A DNA stretch of 64,000 bases. It comes from Bathymodiolus thermophilus thioautotrophic gill symbiont. GTDB taxonomy: Bacteria; Pseudomonadota; Gammaproteobacteria; PS1; Pseudothioglobaceae. Location: positions 1,798,001 through 1,862,000 of the forward strand of contig NZ_CP024634.1 in the NCBI RefSeq assembly GCF_003711265.1, written 5' to 3'. Below, one piece after another: positions 8,404-18,529 of the stretch. The translations under genes and the position numbers were made by a program. How positions within the stretch are numbered: position 1 is the first letter of the stretch; every line of letters begins with the position of its first letter. The notes under the pieces were generated by a model. It saw only the letters and a list, made by a program, of their open reading frames with translations, ran no database searches and was not told the origin of the DNA.

Positions 8404-9111
8404 GATGAATCCAACTATTTATTTTAAACAAATTTATTATACTCTAAAATAGAGTCATTGAATTAATTTTTCACCTAAGAAGCCATTTTTTTATAACTAC
8501 TGTACAGCAAAAAAACCAAACATAGAAAATGCAAACTGAGTACCATACTTTCTCTTTGTCTAAAATAAACCAAAAGGTTATTTCAGTTACCAGATTAGAT
8601 GATTTTGGCAGAAAAACAGTCTATGATATCTTTTGAATTCACATTAGTAAGTGTGGCACTCAATTGGTCGGTCAAAGGGCGTATTAACCACTCTTTAATC
8701 CGACAAGAAAAAGAATTGAAACATGAAAATACACATAATTAACCTGCAAGCAAAGGCACCATATTTACCTATTGAACAAACAAGGATATGGTTAAACTCT
8801 TATCGCCAAATCAATGGGCAGAAGTAAGTCAACTATTTCTAGAGAATTATCTCGTAATACTGGCAAAAAAAAGGTTATCGCTACAAGCAAGCCGATAGAC
8901 TCGCTTGTAAAAGACACTAAAAGAATACAAACATATTAAATTGACTCAAGTAACTTCTTTCTATAAATTTACATCTACCCTATCAAATCCACTCCCATCA
9001 ATCCATTTAAAAATTATACCACCACTTAATTAATCATCACTCAAAGAAAAACGACGCCACCCCCTTTGATTTCTTTTATTTTTGAAAATGGTATCAATAA
9101 AGTTCGGTCTT
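8404..9111. other. Gene-poor gap with decayed mobile DNA
   Basis: Apart from the IS30 remnant listed separately, no intact gene is seen. The first 60 bases should hold the DUF3015 promoter on the minus strand. Near 9073-9096 there is the sequence TTTATTTTTGAAAATGGTAT, which is close to one at 34694-34713, perhaps the end of another short repeat family. Confidence 0.5.
8740..8921 (+). pseudogene. IS30-type transposase, N-terminal remnant
   Basis: Frame fragments give LPIEQ, then SKSTISRELSRNTGKK (8823 on) and, after a one-base shift in an A8 run, KGYRYKQADRLACKRH followed by a stop. This is the helix-turn-helix region (STISRELxRN, GYR, A) of IS30-family transposases. The catalytic part is gone. 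Confidence 0.7.
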
Positions 9112-9753
9112 TTATTTACCTTGTTGGTCGCCCCACAGTATTTTGTGTAATTGTAGTTGCAAGCGCACATTCAATTGCCGTTCTAAAATCCAGTCTGCCA
9201 ATTGTGTTGGTGTGACAATACCAAAGGTGGGAGAGAACAATACGCCTGCTGGTGTTGGATATTTGTTGAGAATATTGACACTCCAGTCAAAATCAGATTT
9301 TGAGCCAATGACAAACTTGAGCTGGTCTTTGGCTTGGAGTTTTTCAATGTTTTTATATCGATTTTTATCTGCCTCGCCTGAATCTGGGGTTTTAACATCC
9401 ATTACAATTGAAACGCGCGGATTAACCTCTGTAATGTCAATACTGCCACTGGTTTCTAGCGAAATTTGATAATTTTCTTTGACCAATCTATCTAGCAAAA
9501 TATGGCAGTTAATCTGCGCCAATGGTTCGCCGCCTGTTACACAAACGAGCTTTGTTTGGTAGGATTTAATCTTGGCAATAATGTCATCAATGCGTAACAG
9601 GTTATTGCCTTTAAATGCGTATTCAGTATCACAATAAGTACATCGTAATGGGCAGCCTGTCAAGCGCACAAATACTGTTGGCAAGCCTACCTCGCGTGCT
9701 TCGCCTTGTAATGAATAAAATATTTCGTTAATATTAAGTTCGCTATTGTTCAT
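9112..9753 (-). CDS. queE: 7-carboxy-7-deazaguanine synthase
   Basis: A radical-SAM enzyme that contracts carboxy-tetrahydropterin to 7-carboxy-7-deazaguanine on the path to queuosine. It has 213 residues. EIFYSLQGEAREVGLPTVF leads to the cluster motif CPLRCTYC (Cys34, Cys38, Cys41), followed by VTGGEPL (SAM-binding GGE) and LETSGS. The gene follows uvrB by 11 bases and is probably co-transcribed with it. Confidence 0.95.
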   Translation of the reverse strand: MNNSELNINEIFYSLQGEAREVGLPTVFVRLTGCPLRCTYCDTEYAFKGNNLLRIDDIIAKIKSYQTKLVCVTGGEPLAQINCHILLDRLVKENYQISLETSGSIDITEVNPRVSIVMDVKTPDSGEADKNRYKNIEKLQAKDQLKFVIGSKSDFDWSVNILNKYPTPAGVLFSPTFGIVTPTQLADWILERQLNVRLQLQLHKILWGDQQGK

Positions 9754-9764
9754 AAAATTTCCTG

Positions 9765-11759
9765 TTACAAATTGCCTTTAAACTGTGAATTTTTAAGTTG
9801 TTTGATTTGATTGCGCACTTCTGCTGCTTGTTCAAATTTTAATTCTTCTGCAAAGCCATACATTTGTTTTTCAAGCGACTTAAGTTCTTTTGCAAGTTGC
9901 ACGGGTGATAAGTTCACCATAGGTTGTGCATCATATTCACCCTCAGATTCCTCTACTTTGGCATCGGTGTCTAAAATGTCAACAATCGGTTTTACAACAC
10001 TTCTGGGGGTGATGTTGTTAGCCTCATTGTGCGCTTGTTGTTTGTCGCGTCGGCGTTGTGTTTCATCCATGGCTTTTTTCATTGATTTGGTGATTCTATC
10101 AGCATATAAAATCACATGGCCATTAATATTTCTAGCCGCCCTACCCATGGTTTGAATGAGTGAGCGTTCAGAGCGCAAAAACCCTTCTTTATCTGCATCT
10201 AAAATTGCCACCAAAGAAACCTCAGGTATGTCTAAACCTTCTCTCAGTAAATTAATACCCACCAATACATCAAACACGCCTAAACGCAAATCACGAATAA
10301 TTTCCACTCGTTCAACCGTGTCAATATCAGAGTGCAAATATCGAACTTTAACACTATGTTCATTCAAATAATCACTCAATTGCTCAGACATCCGCTTGGT
10401 TAAAGTCGTTACTAACACTCGCTCGCCAACTGCAACCCGTTTGTGTATTTCACTCAATAAATCATCAACTTGTGTATCTACCTTACGCACTTCAATCTCA
10501 GGATCTAGTAGCCCTGTTGGTCTAACCAACTGCTGCACAATGGCACTAGAAACATCTAATTCGTACTGTGCGGGCGTGGCAGATACCAAAATACATTGAT
10601 GAATTTTATCTTCAAATTCAGTAAATTTTAATGGGCGATTGTCCAGTGCCGAAGGCAGTCTAAAGCCGAAATCAACCAAGGTGGTTTTGCGTGCCCTATC
10701 GCCGTTATACATGCCGCCAATCTGGCTTGCAGTTACATGCGATTCATCCAAAATCACCAACGCATTTTCAGGCAGATAATCCAACAAAGTAGGAGGCGGC
10801 TGCCCTTCTCCCCTATTTGACAAATAACGAGAATAATTTTCAATGCCGTTACAATATCCCAGCTCACTCATCATCTCAATATCCATATGCACTCGTTGCG
10901 TTAAGCGCTGCTCTTCTACCAATTTATTTTGCGACAATAACACCTTGCGCCGTACTTTGAGCTCATCTTTAATATCGTCCAGCATATTCAAAATCTTGGA
11001 TTTAGGGGTTACATAATGTGTTTGCGGGTAAACCGTTACTCTTTGCAGTAACTTTAATTTTTCGCCTGTTAGTGGATCAAACCAATAAATTGCCTCAATT
11101 TCATTATCAAACATCTCAAGTCGCAAAGCCTGCTCTTCCGAATCCGCAGGAAACACATCAATTACTTCGCCTTTCACTCTAAAATGCCCACGCGTCAAAC
11201 TCACATCATTACGCGTGTATTGCATTTGCGACAAACGCGACAAAATCTCTCGCTGATCAATCACCTCACCAACACTCAAATGCAACAACATTTGCATATA
11301 ACTGTCTGGGTCGCCCAAACCATAAATTGCCGAAACACTGGCAATAATAATCACATCATCCCGCTCCAACAAAGCCTTGGTTGCAGAAAGGCGCATTTGT
11401 TCAATCTGCTCATTAATCGATGAATCTTTCTCAATATAAGTATCACTCGCTGGCACATACGCCTCAGGCTGATAGTAATCATAATAAGACACAAAATATT
11501 CCACCGCATTGTTCGGAAAAAATGCTTTCATCTCGCTATACAACTGCGCTGCTAGCGTTTTATTCGGTGCCATAATCAGGCTCGCTCGCTTGGTCTGTTT
11601 AATAACATTTGCCAAGGTAAAAGTCTTACCTGAGCCAGTAACGCCCAATAGCGTTTGGAATTTTTCCCCTGCATTCACCCCTTTAACCAACGCCTTAATA
11701 GCGTTTGGCTGGTCTCCTGCTGGAGAAAATTGCGATTTTAATTGAAATTTCCTACCCAC
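9765..11759 (-). CDS. uvrB: UvrABC excinuclease subunit B
   Basis: The damage-verifying helicase-like subunit of nucleotide excision repair, 664 residues, full length. Walker A is GVTGSGKT (39-46). The beta-hairpin that clamps DNA is seen as [20 protein letters not shown]. The helicase box II is VILDESH, and motif VI is QTMGRAARN. The C-terminal UVR domain ([20 protein letters not shown]), which binds UvrC, is present. It is divergent from an aminotransferase gene with 53 bases between. Confidence 0.98.
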   Translation of the reverse strand: MGRKFQLKSQFSPAGDQPNAIKALVKGVNAGEKFQTLLGVTGSGKTFTLANVIKQTKRASLIMAPNKTLAAQLYSEMKAFFPNNAVEYFVSYYDYYQPEAYVPASDTYIEKDSSINEQIEQMRLSATKALLERDDVIIIASVSAIYGLGDPDSYMQMLLHLSVGEVIDQREILSRLSQMQYTRNDVSLTRGHFRVKGEVIDVFPADSEEQALRLEMFDNEIEAIYWFDPLTGEKLKLLQRVTVYPQTHYVTPKSKILNMLDDIKDELKVRRKVLLSQNKLVEEQRLTQRVHMDIEMMSELGYCNGIENYSRYLSNRGEGQPPPTLLDYLPENALVILDESHVTASQIGGMYNGDRARKTTLVDFGFRLPSALDNRPLKFTEFEDKIHQCILVSATPAQYELDVSSAIVQQLVRPTGLLDPEIEVRKVDTQVDDLLSEIHKRVAVGERVLVTTLTKRMSEQLSDYLNEHSVKVRYLHSDIDTVERVEIIRDLRLGVFDVLVGINLLREGLDIPEVSLVAILDADKEGFLRSERSLIQTMGRAARNINGHVILYADRITKSMKKAMDETQRRRDKQQAHNEANNITPRSVVKPIVDILDTDAKVEESEGEYDAQPMVNLSPVQLAKELKSLEKQMYGFAEELKFEQAAEVRNQIKQLKNSQFKGNL

Positions 11760-11812
11760 TGCTTGTATTTTTGATTATCATAGGCGCTCAATTTTAAACA
11801 CTTTAAACCACT

Positions 11813-12985
11813 ATGAACATTCTTTCTTGCAGAGTTGGCAAAGTTAAACCTTCAGCCACATTAGCTATCACCGCCAAAGCCAATGAACTTAAGGCTCAAG
11901 GCATTCAGATCGTACCAATGGGCTCAGGTGAACCAGATTTTGATACCCCAAAAAATATTCAAGAAGCAGCCATTAACGCCATCAAAAGTGGGCAAACTCG
12001 TTACACAGCAGTTGACGGCATACCTGAATTGAAAAATGCCATTATCAACAAATTCAAACAAAAAAACAACTTGAATTACACGACAACCGAAGTTATGGTG
12101 TCAGCAGGTGGCAAACAAGTATTCTACAACCTGTGCCAAGCCGTACTTGACACAGGTGATGAAGTCATTATTCCATCACCATATTGGGTTAGTTACCCCG
12201 ATATGGTGATTTTGGCAAACGCCACACCTGTTATTGTAAAAACAGGATTAGAACAAGATTTTAAAATCACACCCGAGCAATTGGAAGCCAACATTACCGA
12301 CAAAACCAAATTATTTGTCATTAATAGCCCCTCCAATCCAACAGGTACCGTCTATTCCAAAGCAGAATTACAAGCCTTAGCAACCGTATTAAAAAAACAC
12401 CCTCAAGTGTTAATCATCACCGATGACATTTACGAACATGTCCGCTGGGATGGCGGTGATTTCGTCAATATCATTATGGCTGACAAGACTTTAAAAGACC
12501 GTAGCATCATCCTCAACGGCGTTTCCAAAGCCTACGCCATGACTGGCTGGCGCATTGGTTATAGTGCAGGTCCAGAAGTGATTATCAAAGCCATGAAAAA
12601 AATCCAAGGACAATCCACCTCAAACCCCTGCTCCATCGCCCAAGCCGCCGCATTAGAAGCAATTAGTGGCGACCAAAGCACCATCAAAACCATGGTATCC
12701 GCCTTTGAAGAACGCCACGAATTTATCGTCAACGCCCTCAACGCCATTGACGGCATAGAATGCCCAAAGTCCCAAGGCGCCTTCTACTCATTCCCACGCA
12801 TTGAAGGCCTTATCAAACGCCTAGGCTTAAAAGACGACATTGAATTCTCCACCTATTGCTTAGAAAAACTCAACATCGCCCTAGTCCCCGGATCTGCCTT
12901 CGGTGCACCGGGCTACATTCGCTTTTCATTCGCTACCAGTATAGATAATATTAAAATTGCTGTTGAGAAACTAAGTAAAATTTAA
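11813..12985 (+). CDS. aspC: Class I aspartate/aromatic aminotransferase
   Basis: A PLP-dependent aminotransferase of 390 residues, subgroup Ib style (GSGEPDFDTP, then QTRYTAVDGIPEL). PLP contacts are visible: SPYWVSY, NSPSNPTG, DDIYEH, and SKAYAMTGWRIGY with the Schiff-base Lys239. An Arg near the end (GYIRFSFA) binds the substrate carboxylate. Aspartate with 2-oxoglutarate is the likeliest pair, but related enzymes also use aromatic or prephenate substrates. The symbol is a best guess. Confidence 0.88.
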   Translation: MNILSCRVGKVKPSATLAITAKANELKAQGIQIVPMGSGEPDFDTPKNIQEAAINAIKSGQTRYTAVDGIPELKNAIINKFKQKNNLNYTTTEVMVSAGGKQVFYNLCQAVLDTGDEVIIPSPYWVSYPDMVILANATPVIVKTGLEQDFKITPEQLEANITDKTKLFVINSPSNPTGTVYSKAELQALATVLKKHPQVLIITDDIYEHVRWDGGDFVNIIMADKTLKDRSIILNGVSKAYAMTGWRIGYSAGPEVIIKAMKKIQGQSTSNPCSIAQAAALEAISGDQSTIKTMVSAFEERHEFIVNALNAIDGIECPKSQGAFYSFPRIEGLIKRLGLKDDIEFSTYCLEKLNIALVPGSAFGAPGYIRFSFATSIDNIKIAVEKLSKI

Positions 12986-13003
12986 ATTTTTCTTAGTTTC
13001 AAC
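12961..13003 (+). other. Hairpin across the aminotransferase stop codon
   Basis: AAACTAAG before the stop pairs with CTTAGTTT after it, extended by TGTTG/CAACA with a two-base bulge. No strong T-run follows. It may protect the mRNA 3' end or act as a weak terminator. Confidence 0.5.
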
Positions 13004-13277
13004 AAGGTTATCAACATAAGGCCTCAGAAATTTCAGACAATAATTTAATTTTTCTTATTTCAAACCCGATTAAATCAAGAAAGGACAAAAGTTTTTTAAA
13101 TTGAACTATGTAAGAAATTTTAAAAAGTTGTCAGAGATTTGGGTAATGTAGTAAGTTTTCATATTTAGAATTATATTATATTTTCCTTTCTTTTTTTTGA
13201 TATAGAGGTGGCCTTTGTTTAGTTTTTATTATATGGCAATAAAAAGATGGAAGTTAGGTAGTGAAATATTAGAAATA

Positions 13278-13967
13278 TTAATTATATTTCCTAAGGTTGC
13301 GATCAAAATCTGGAAAAGTGTAGATTCCATTTATTTGAAGCCAAAACCCACCTTTATACTCTCTTCCTAATCCAACTCTTAAGAAAACAGTTGCTTGTCT
13401 TCTTATGAAATTATTTATAATATCTGGAAAATTTAAATCATTAAAATGCTCCATTGCATAATTATAAAACCCTAAATCCGTAATTGATAAAAATGAAAAT
13501 CTTTTTCCATCGTTATCCAATAAATGTAATCTAATTTTTCCTTCTTTAAATCCATCTTTTACAATTTCAATCTTATTAGTATTGATTTTAATTGTAATAA
13601 TTGACTTGGAAGGAGCGTATTCTTTTGGAATAACTTTTCCTTGCTCAGGAAAATCATAATTAAAACCTGTGCTAATACTATTTACTATATCATTTTCAAG
13701 TAATTTTTCAAACTCATTAGAATTGAATATTTTTACTTTCTTCAATCTTTTGTAACTATAATCTTCAACATGAGGTTTATTTAAATTTGGTTTTTTTGTA
13801 AAGTCACCGTCAATAACAGTGCCTGGTAAAATATCATGCTTTTCACATTTAGACAATTTAATATATGGCTGGGGTCTTACACATTCGCCTGTTTCTTGGT
13901 TTATTCCTGCAATACATACTTTTTCTAGGTTATTGAATCTTGTTAAATCTGTAATTATTATTTCCAT
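13278..13967 (-). CDS. Dual-OB-fold domain protein
   Basis: A 229-residue protein that I match to the dual OB-containing domain family from its N-terminal pattern (IIITDLTRFNN, VCIAGIN, TGECVRPQPY) and its C-terminal FLRVGLGREY and WLQINGIYTFP. OB folds commonly bind nucleic acid or nucleotides. It is the last gene of a three-gene set, 11 bases after a DUF488 gene. Its co-occurrence with two DUF488 proteins suggests a shared pathway, with a nucleic-acid or nucleotide target as a guess. No catalytic motif is seen. Confidence 0.65.
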   Translation of the reverse strand: MEIIITDLTRFNNLEKVCIAGINQETGECVRPQPYIKLSKCEKHDILPGTVIDGDFTKKPNLNKPHVEDYSYKRLKKVKIFNSNEFEKLLENDIVNSISTGFNYDFPEQGKVIPKEYAPSKSIITIKINTNKIEIVKDGFKEGKIRLHLLDNDGKRFSFLSITDLGFYNYAMEHFNDLNFPDIINNFIRRQATVFLRVGLGREYKGGFWLQINGIYTFPDFDRNLRKYN

Positions 13968-13978
13968 TTACTTTTTCC

Positions 13979-14410
13979 TTATAAGTGTTTTATAGTTATA
14001 TTATTAAAATATTTTGCTAGATATTCTGATAATAATCTTCTATGACATTGTTCAGCAGTAGGCTCACTACATAATAACACTATGCTATCTAAGTCATCAA
14101 TAGATATATCATTTAAAACATTTCTATCTATTAATAATTTGTTATAAACTTTGATGTACCCTTCCCAACTTATAGTTTTGTCTTTATATCCATTTAATAA
14201 CTCTTTAGATGGGGCTAGTTCAAGTTTATATTCATATTCAATATTGTGTAATTTTAAAAAATATGGCAAATGTTTTGCATTTGCAAAACCTGCAAGTTGA
14301 GATTTATTATTTAATCTAATATCAATCAATTTCTTTACTTTATTTTCTGTTAATAATTTAAAAAACTGTTCTGCACTTTTTTGAGAAAAACCAATTGTAA
14401 ATACATTCAT
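13979..14410 (-). CDS. DUF488 protein (short form)
   Basis: A 143-residue DUF488-family protein. It has the usual start FTIGFSQKS, the LIDIRLN strand where family members have a DVR motif, and the signature CSEPTAEQCHRRLLSEYL at the end, whose two Cys and CHRR set are the conserved core. The family's reaction is unknown. The start overlaps the previous stop by one base (TAATG), so translation is coupled. A second, longer DUF488 protein is encoded just upstream. Confidence 0.88.
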   Translation of the reverse strand: MNVFTIGFSQKSAEQFFKLLTENKVKKLIDIRLNNKSQLAGFANAKHLPYFLKLHNIEYEYKLELAPSKELLNGYKDKTISWEGYIKVYNKLLIDRNVLNDISIDDLDSIVLLCSEPTAEQCHRRLLSEYLAKYFNNITIKHL

Positions 14411-15024
14411 TAATCGTCACCTTCTTTTGTTATTGAGTTATAGGCAATATCTTTGTTTCTTAATTTATAAGCTAGTTTCATTTGTAAATCTTCTGTTATA
14501 TCTGAATTAAATAAATCCACCTTTGGAAGTTTTTTATTATATTTTTTTAGAAGTTGTTGTTCTAATATTTTTTGAGAAACCACCTTGTCTGGATAGATAT
14601 GATTTACCTCTATTGAATTTTTTGTTAAAAATTCAGATACAAGTCCAAACCTATGGCAATCAAAAGCTTCTTTTTCAGAACACATTAAAGATATATTGTA
14701 TCCTTTTGTGATGCCTTTATCTAATCTTGTAATGCCATCTTGAAAAGATTTTGTTTCTTGTACTTTTTTAAAATCCACTTTACCATCGTCAAATAATAAA
14801 CTTTTATCTTCGTATCTTGCACCCAATAAATCACCCATAAAGATATAGTATATTTTATTTTTTTTAAAATAACGCTTCAATGCTTCCCTATTATATTGAG
14901 AGGCAAACTTGCTATAAGGCGTACTCCGCACATCAACAATAGTATTTATGCTGTTTTTTTTCAATAATGAAATAAAATCCTCTATTTCATATATTGAGTG
15001 ACCTACGGTATGAAGTTGTTTCAA
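14410..15024 (-). CDS. DUF488 protein (long form)
   Basis: A 204-residue DUF488-family protein: TVGHSIYEIEDFISLL, then TIVDVRSTPYSKF (the DVR..P.S motif), YYIFMGDLLGARY, and CSEKEAFDCHRFGLVSEFL. A 50-residue C-terminal extension is absent from the short paralogue. The initiation codon is TTG at 15022-15024, with AAAGGAAA upstream. It is the first gene of the DUF488-DUF488-dual-OB operon. Two unlike DUF488 proteins in tandem suggest a heterodimer or successive steps. Confidence 0.88.
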   Translation of the reverse strand: MKQLHTVGHSIYEIEDFISLLKKNSINTIVDVRSTPYSKFASQYNREALKRYFKKNKIYYIFMGDLLGARYEDKSLLFDDGKVDFKKVQETKSFQDGITRLDKGITKGYNISLMCSEKEAFDCHRFGLVSEFLTKNSIEVNHIYPDKVVSQKILEQQLLKKYNKKLPKVDLFNSDITEDLQMKLAYKLRNKDIAYNSITKEGDD

Positions 15025-15200
15025 AAAATTTCCTTTCTTTAAATAGTTTATTTATTTTATCCAAAATAAAATATTTTGCAATTAAATGATTGTCCTGTCA
15101 TCTGCTATTATTTGTTTTCATAAGCGCTTAGTTTTTTATAATCATATTCAGTGAACTTGGCTTGGCAAAATCCAACGACCCATTTGTGGATTTCTTGATG

Positions 15201-16503
15201 AAGACCCCTGCATAGCACCCTAAAACCAACCATCAAAACCCAAAACCCTCAATTTTTGACTTTTCAAAGTCAAAAAACATATAAAACCCAGCTTTCATTA
15301 AAAAAATCATCAATATCAACTATAAATCGCTCATTTTTTACTCTTTTTTGTACTGTTTCCACAAAAAAGACACAATAATCCCTAGGTTGTATTTAATCCC
15401 TTGTTAATATAAACATTCGCCGCTCTAACTAGATTATAAGCAATAGCTTTAAGATTAACTTCGCTGGCAACTTTCTCTAAACCAATATAACGACTTCTTG
15501 CCAAACCATAAGTGCGTTTGAGCGTACCAAAGGTGCGTTCAACCACAAACCTTCTTTTGCTGATTGCTTTATTGCGTAATTTATTCCAATGACTCATTTG
15601 CTTGCCTTTGGGTTTTTTGCGCATAATACCATCTCTTAACTTTTGTGCTTTAAGTGCTTCACTATTAGCTTGAGAGGCTGCTCCTTTGTCGTATAAAACT
15701 CTTACGCCTTTTTGATTGCCTGCCTGTTTAACATTTTCTTCAAAATGAGTCATTTCACTATCATTAGCAGGGTGCGTAGTGGCTTTGTTAATTAATCCAT
15801 TGGCATCAGTTGTTACTACTGATGAATATCCATAAGTGTATTTTCCCGCCTTAAATGTCCATCTTGCATCTTTATCATCTGAATATTGAATTGGGTTACT
15901 ATCAATCTCATAAACCTCACCAGTTTTGTGTGTTGTAATAATCTTCTTAGTGCGTCTAGCACTTTGAATTAAGGTTGCATCCATGGCAACATGTTTGCCA
16001 TTAGAGAGTTTGAGTTGATTATTCTCAAGCATAAGATTGATGCTACTCAAAAGTCTATCAAATAGATTTTGTTTGATTAGTTTGGTTCTAAATCTGCCAA
16101 TGGTTGTAGCATCAGGTTTGTTGCCACTTAGGCTAAAGTTGCAAAAGTTAATAAAGACTAAATCTCTACTAAGACTATCAGCCAACTTCTCATCAGAGAG
16201 ATTGTGCCATGTGCCTATTAATAGCGCTTTAAACAGACTAACAGCAGAATAGTCAACTTTAATATGAGACAGATCTTTGGCTATAACTTCCCAATCGATA
16301 ACTTTGTTAATGATGTCTAGTTGGGAGTTTGGTATGTTGATAAAACTATCAGCAAAGGTTTGTTCTTGAGTGGTTTTAACTCGCATTTTTTTGTAAGTAT
16401 CTGATAATTATAGTATTTTATCATAAATGCTAATGTTTGCATAAGGTTTTGAGGGTTGATTTGTGATTTTTTGTTGGGTTTTTTAGTTTAATGCAGGGGT
16501 CTT
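15201..16503 (-). mobile_element. IS5-family insertion sequence, intact
   Basis: About 1.3 kb, ended by the inverted repeat AAGACCCCTGCAT at 15201-15213 and ATGCAGGGGTCTT at 16491-16503. It holds one intact transposase gene. No clear target duplication is seen (ATG on the left, TGG on the right on the plus strand). Its ends resemble the MITE-A ends (GAGACCTTTGCAT), so a relative of this IS may drive MITE-A. Confidence 0.88.
15382..16386 (-). CDS. IS5-family DDE transposase
   Basis: A 334-residue transposase. The N-terminal DUF772-like part has ALLIGTWHNLSDEKLADSL and KPDATTIGRFR. The acidic triad is visible as VAMDATLI (first Asp), VLYDKGAAS (second Asp) and RRFVVERTFGTLKR (Glu, followed by the R-F-G-T-L-K-R signature). 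The C-terminus is complete and no frameshift is seen, so the element may still move. Confidence 0.93.
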   Translation of the reverse strand: MRVKTTQEQTFADSFINIPNSQLDIINKVIDWEVIAKDLSHIKVDYSAVSLFKALLIGTWHNLSDEKLADSLSRDLVFINFCNFSLSGNKPDATTIGRFRTKLIKQNLFDRLLSSINLMLENNQLKLSNGKHVAMDATLIQSARRTKKIITTHKTGEVYEIDSNPIQYSDDKDARWTFKAGKYTYGYSSVVTTDANGLINKATTHPANDSEMTHFEENVKQAGNQKGVRVLYDKGAASQANSEALKAQKLRDGIMRKKPKGKQMSHWNKLRNKAISKRRFVVERTFGTLKRTYGLARSRYIGLEKVASEVNLKAIAYNLVRAANVYINKGLNTT

Positions 16504-16627
16504 TGGGTCTTTTTGGTTGACCTTAACGACGGTTTCGATTTTTCTATTAAGATTATTATAACCCACTATGATGTTTGCAAATTCAAGGTCGTTTTGTTTT
16601 AAACTGCTAATTGTAGTTAATTTCATT

Positions 16628-18529
16628 TTATTTTTGTTGTTTGAGCGAGGCTTGCTCAAATAGCAAATCAGTAATCCCACATTGTGGCTTAAACTCAGGA
16701 ACAAGTTTAATGAGCAGTTCTCTTAGTGCAACTTGGTTGTTGTCATCAATGGCACTTTCAAGAGCCAAAAGGATAGAGTGGAGTTCGTTCCATTCTATCA
16801 GCCTTTCTTCTGCACGCATAATTAATGGGTGCAAAGTGTCGCTGACATTGTCGCCAATAAGTAATTCTTCAAACAGTTTTTCGCCGGGGCGTAGTCCGGT
16901 ATAGTGGATTTCAATATCGCCGGTTGGATTGGCGTCGTCTTTGACTTCTAAACCACTCAGGTGAATCATTTTTCTGGCAAGTTCATCGATGCGAACGGGT
17001 TTGCCCATATCCAGCACAAATACATCGCCACCTTGTCCCATTGCACCTGCTTGAATGACCAATTCAACCGATTCTGGAATGGTCATAAAATAGCGAATAA
17101 TGTTTTTATCGGTTACCGTAATGGGGCCGTGTTGTTTGATTTGCTGAGTGAATAAGGGAATGACTGAGCCGCTAGAACCAAGCACATTGCCAAAGCGCAC
17201 CATGGTAAAAATGGTGGCTTGTTGTGTTGTTGATAGGGCTTGTAAGATTAATTCAGCCACACGCTTAGTTGCTCCCATGGTGTTGGTTGGGCGTACGGCT
17301 TTATCGGTGGAAATTAGCACAAAAGTATCAACGCCTGCGTTAATCGCTGCTTGTGCGCAATTAAGCGTGCCGAGCACATTGTTATTCACGCCTTCGGTGT
17401 TGTTGAACTCTACCATTGGCACATGTTTGTAAGCTGCTGCATGGTAAATAGTGTTAACACCAAAGTGCTTTAACACTTGTGTAACTCGCTTGCCATTATT
17501 GACACTGCCAAGTATGGGGTAAATATCAATGGCAGTTCTTGCAAGTTCTTTTTCAATGCTATAAAGTGCCAATTCACTCATTTCAAACAATATTAATGCC
17601 TTAGGTTGTAAGTGGATAATTTGGCGACACAGTTCTGAACCGATTGATCCGCCTGCGCCTGTTACCATAACCACTCTATTGACAATATTTTTGCCTAGCA
17701 AGTCTTGATTTGGCTTTACTACGCCACGCCCGAGTAAATCCACAACACTGATTTTGCGCAAATCTGCAATACTGACTTTCCCTTGTGCCAATTCTGCAAC
17801 GCCAGGTAAAACACGCACTACAACTGAATAGGCTTCCAGCTTATTGATAATGGCTAAGCGCTTGGTGCGGGAAATTGAGGGAATAGCAATCAATACTTCG
17901 CTGACTTTAAAACGCTCAATCAACTTAGGAATGTCTCCTATTGCATGAATGCGCAATCCTCTAATTTGAGAATTTTGCAACTCCAATGAATCGTCAATAA
18001 AACCAACGGGCTTATATTCCACAGTATGCTCAAGTGCCGAAGACAATTGCACCCCCGCATTACCAGCACCATAAATCAAAACGCACTTTTGATTACTGTC
18101 TGTGAAAATTGACAACTTGAAATTATTGCTCAACAACATACGAATAGCAACACGCGAACCGCCCACCATGACCAAAGATAAAACCCAGTTAATCAAAATA
18201 ACCGAACGAGGAATACCCTCTACTGCCGCCATAAAACCTACGATCCCCCACAGCAATGCATACAAAGACACCGCTTGTGCAATACTGCGCACATCCTTAA
18301 AACTCATATAACGAATAACACTGCGGTACAAGCCAAAGCGAATAAAAATCGGCACAGCAATCACCGGTGCACCGAATATTACCCAAAGCAAATCACTTTC
18401 TGGAAAATACCAATAGCCCAGTCGTATGGAAAACGAGGCAAGTAATATTGATATCAATAAGACGGAATCATGCAACAACATAAACAGTTGCTTGTTAAAA
18501 CGGGATAGATTAGCAGTAGTGCCAATCAT
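16628..18529 (-). CDS. CapD/WbpM-type nucleotide-sugar 4,6-dehydratase
   Basis: A 633-residue inner-membrane protein. Four N-terminal membrane helices (about 15-135) are followed by a CoA-binding-like Rossmann segment (LIYGAGNAGVQL, 152-163). Then comes an SDR dehydratase domain with the NAD loop VTGAGGSIGSEL (289-300). The active site has Thr408-Asp409-Lys410 and Met418-Gly-Ala-Thr-Lys422, where Met replaces the usual Tyr, a feature of this family. It likely converts UDP-GlcNAc to the 4-keto-6-deoxy sugar used in surface polysaccharides. Its ATG directly follows a 21-codon frame. Confidence 0.93.
   Translation of the reverse strand: MIGTTANLSRFNKQLFMLLHDSVLLISILLASFSIRLGYWYFPESDLLWVIFGAPVIAVPIFIRFGLYRSVIRYMSFKDVRSIAQAVSLYALLWGIVGFMAAVEGIPRSVILINWVLSLVMVGGSRVAIRMLLSNNFKLSIFTDSNQKCVLIYGAGNAGVQLSSALEHTVEYKPVGFIDDSLELQNSQIRGLRIHAIGDIPKLIERFKVSEVLIAIPSISRTKRLAIINKLEAYSVVVRVLPGVAELAQGKVSIADLRKISVVDLLGRGVVKPNQDLLGKNIVNRVVMVTGAGGSIGSELCRQIIHLQPKALILFEMSELALYSIEKELARTAIDIYPILGSVNNGKRVTQVLKHFGVNTIYHAAAYKHVPMVEFNNTEGVNNNVLGTLNCAQAAINAGVDTFVLISTDKAVRPTNTMGATKRVAELILQALSTTQQATIFTMVRFGNVLGSSGSVIPLFTQQIKQHGPITVTDKNIIRYFMTIPESVELVIQAGAMGQGGDVFVLDMGKPVRIDELARKMIHLSGLEVKDDANPTGDIEIHYTGLRPGEKLFEELLIGDNVSDTLHPLIMRAEERLIEWNELHSILLALESAIDDNNQVALRELLIKLVPEFKPQCGITDLLFEQASLKQQK

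Larger units (their letters stand above)
15108..16626 (-). pseudogene. Small gene split by the IS5-family element
   Basis: An ATG at 16626, one base after the stop of the CapD-like gene, opens 41 codons (MKLTTISSLKQND..., VVKVNQKD). The frame then enters the IS at 16503. On the other side of the IS, 15200 to 15111 gives 30 in-frame codons (HQEIHKWVVGFCQAKF..., KKLSAYENK) and a TAA at 15108-15110. Together they would be a protein of about 70 residues, cut in two by the IS. I do not recognise the family. That both halves are open and in the same direction supports the join. Confidence 0.6.

Noticed and set aside
15201-16503. IS5 element as part of the DUF488 operon or a defence island marker
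   Set aside because: It sits outside the operon, in a separate small gene, and its position alone says nothing about defence.
16483-16704. 73-codon minus-strand frame as a single gene
   Set aside because: Its first 26 codons overlap the CapD-like gene in another frame, and its end reads into the IS. The ATG at 16626 is the sensible start of the split gene.
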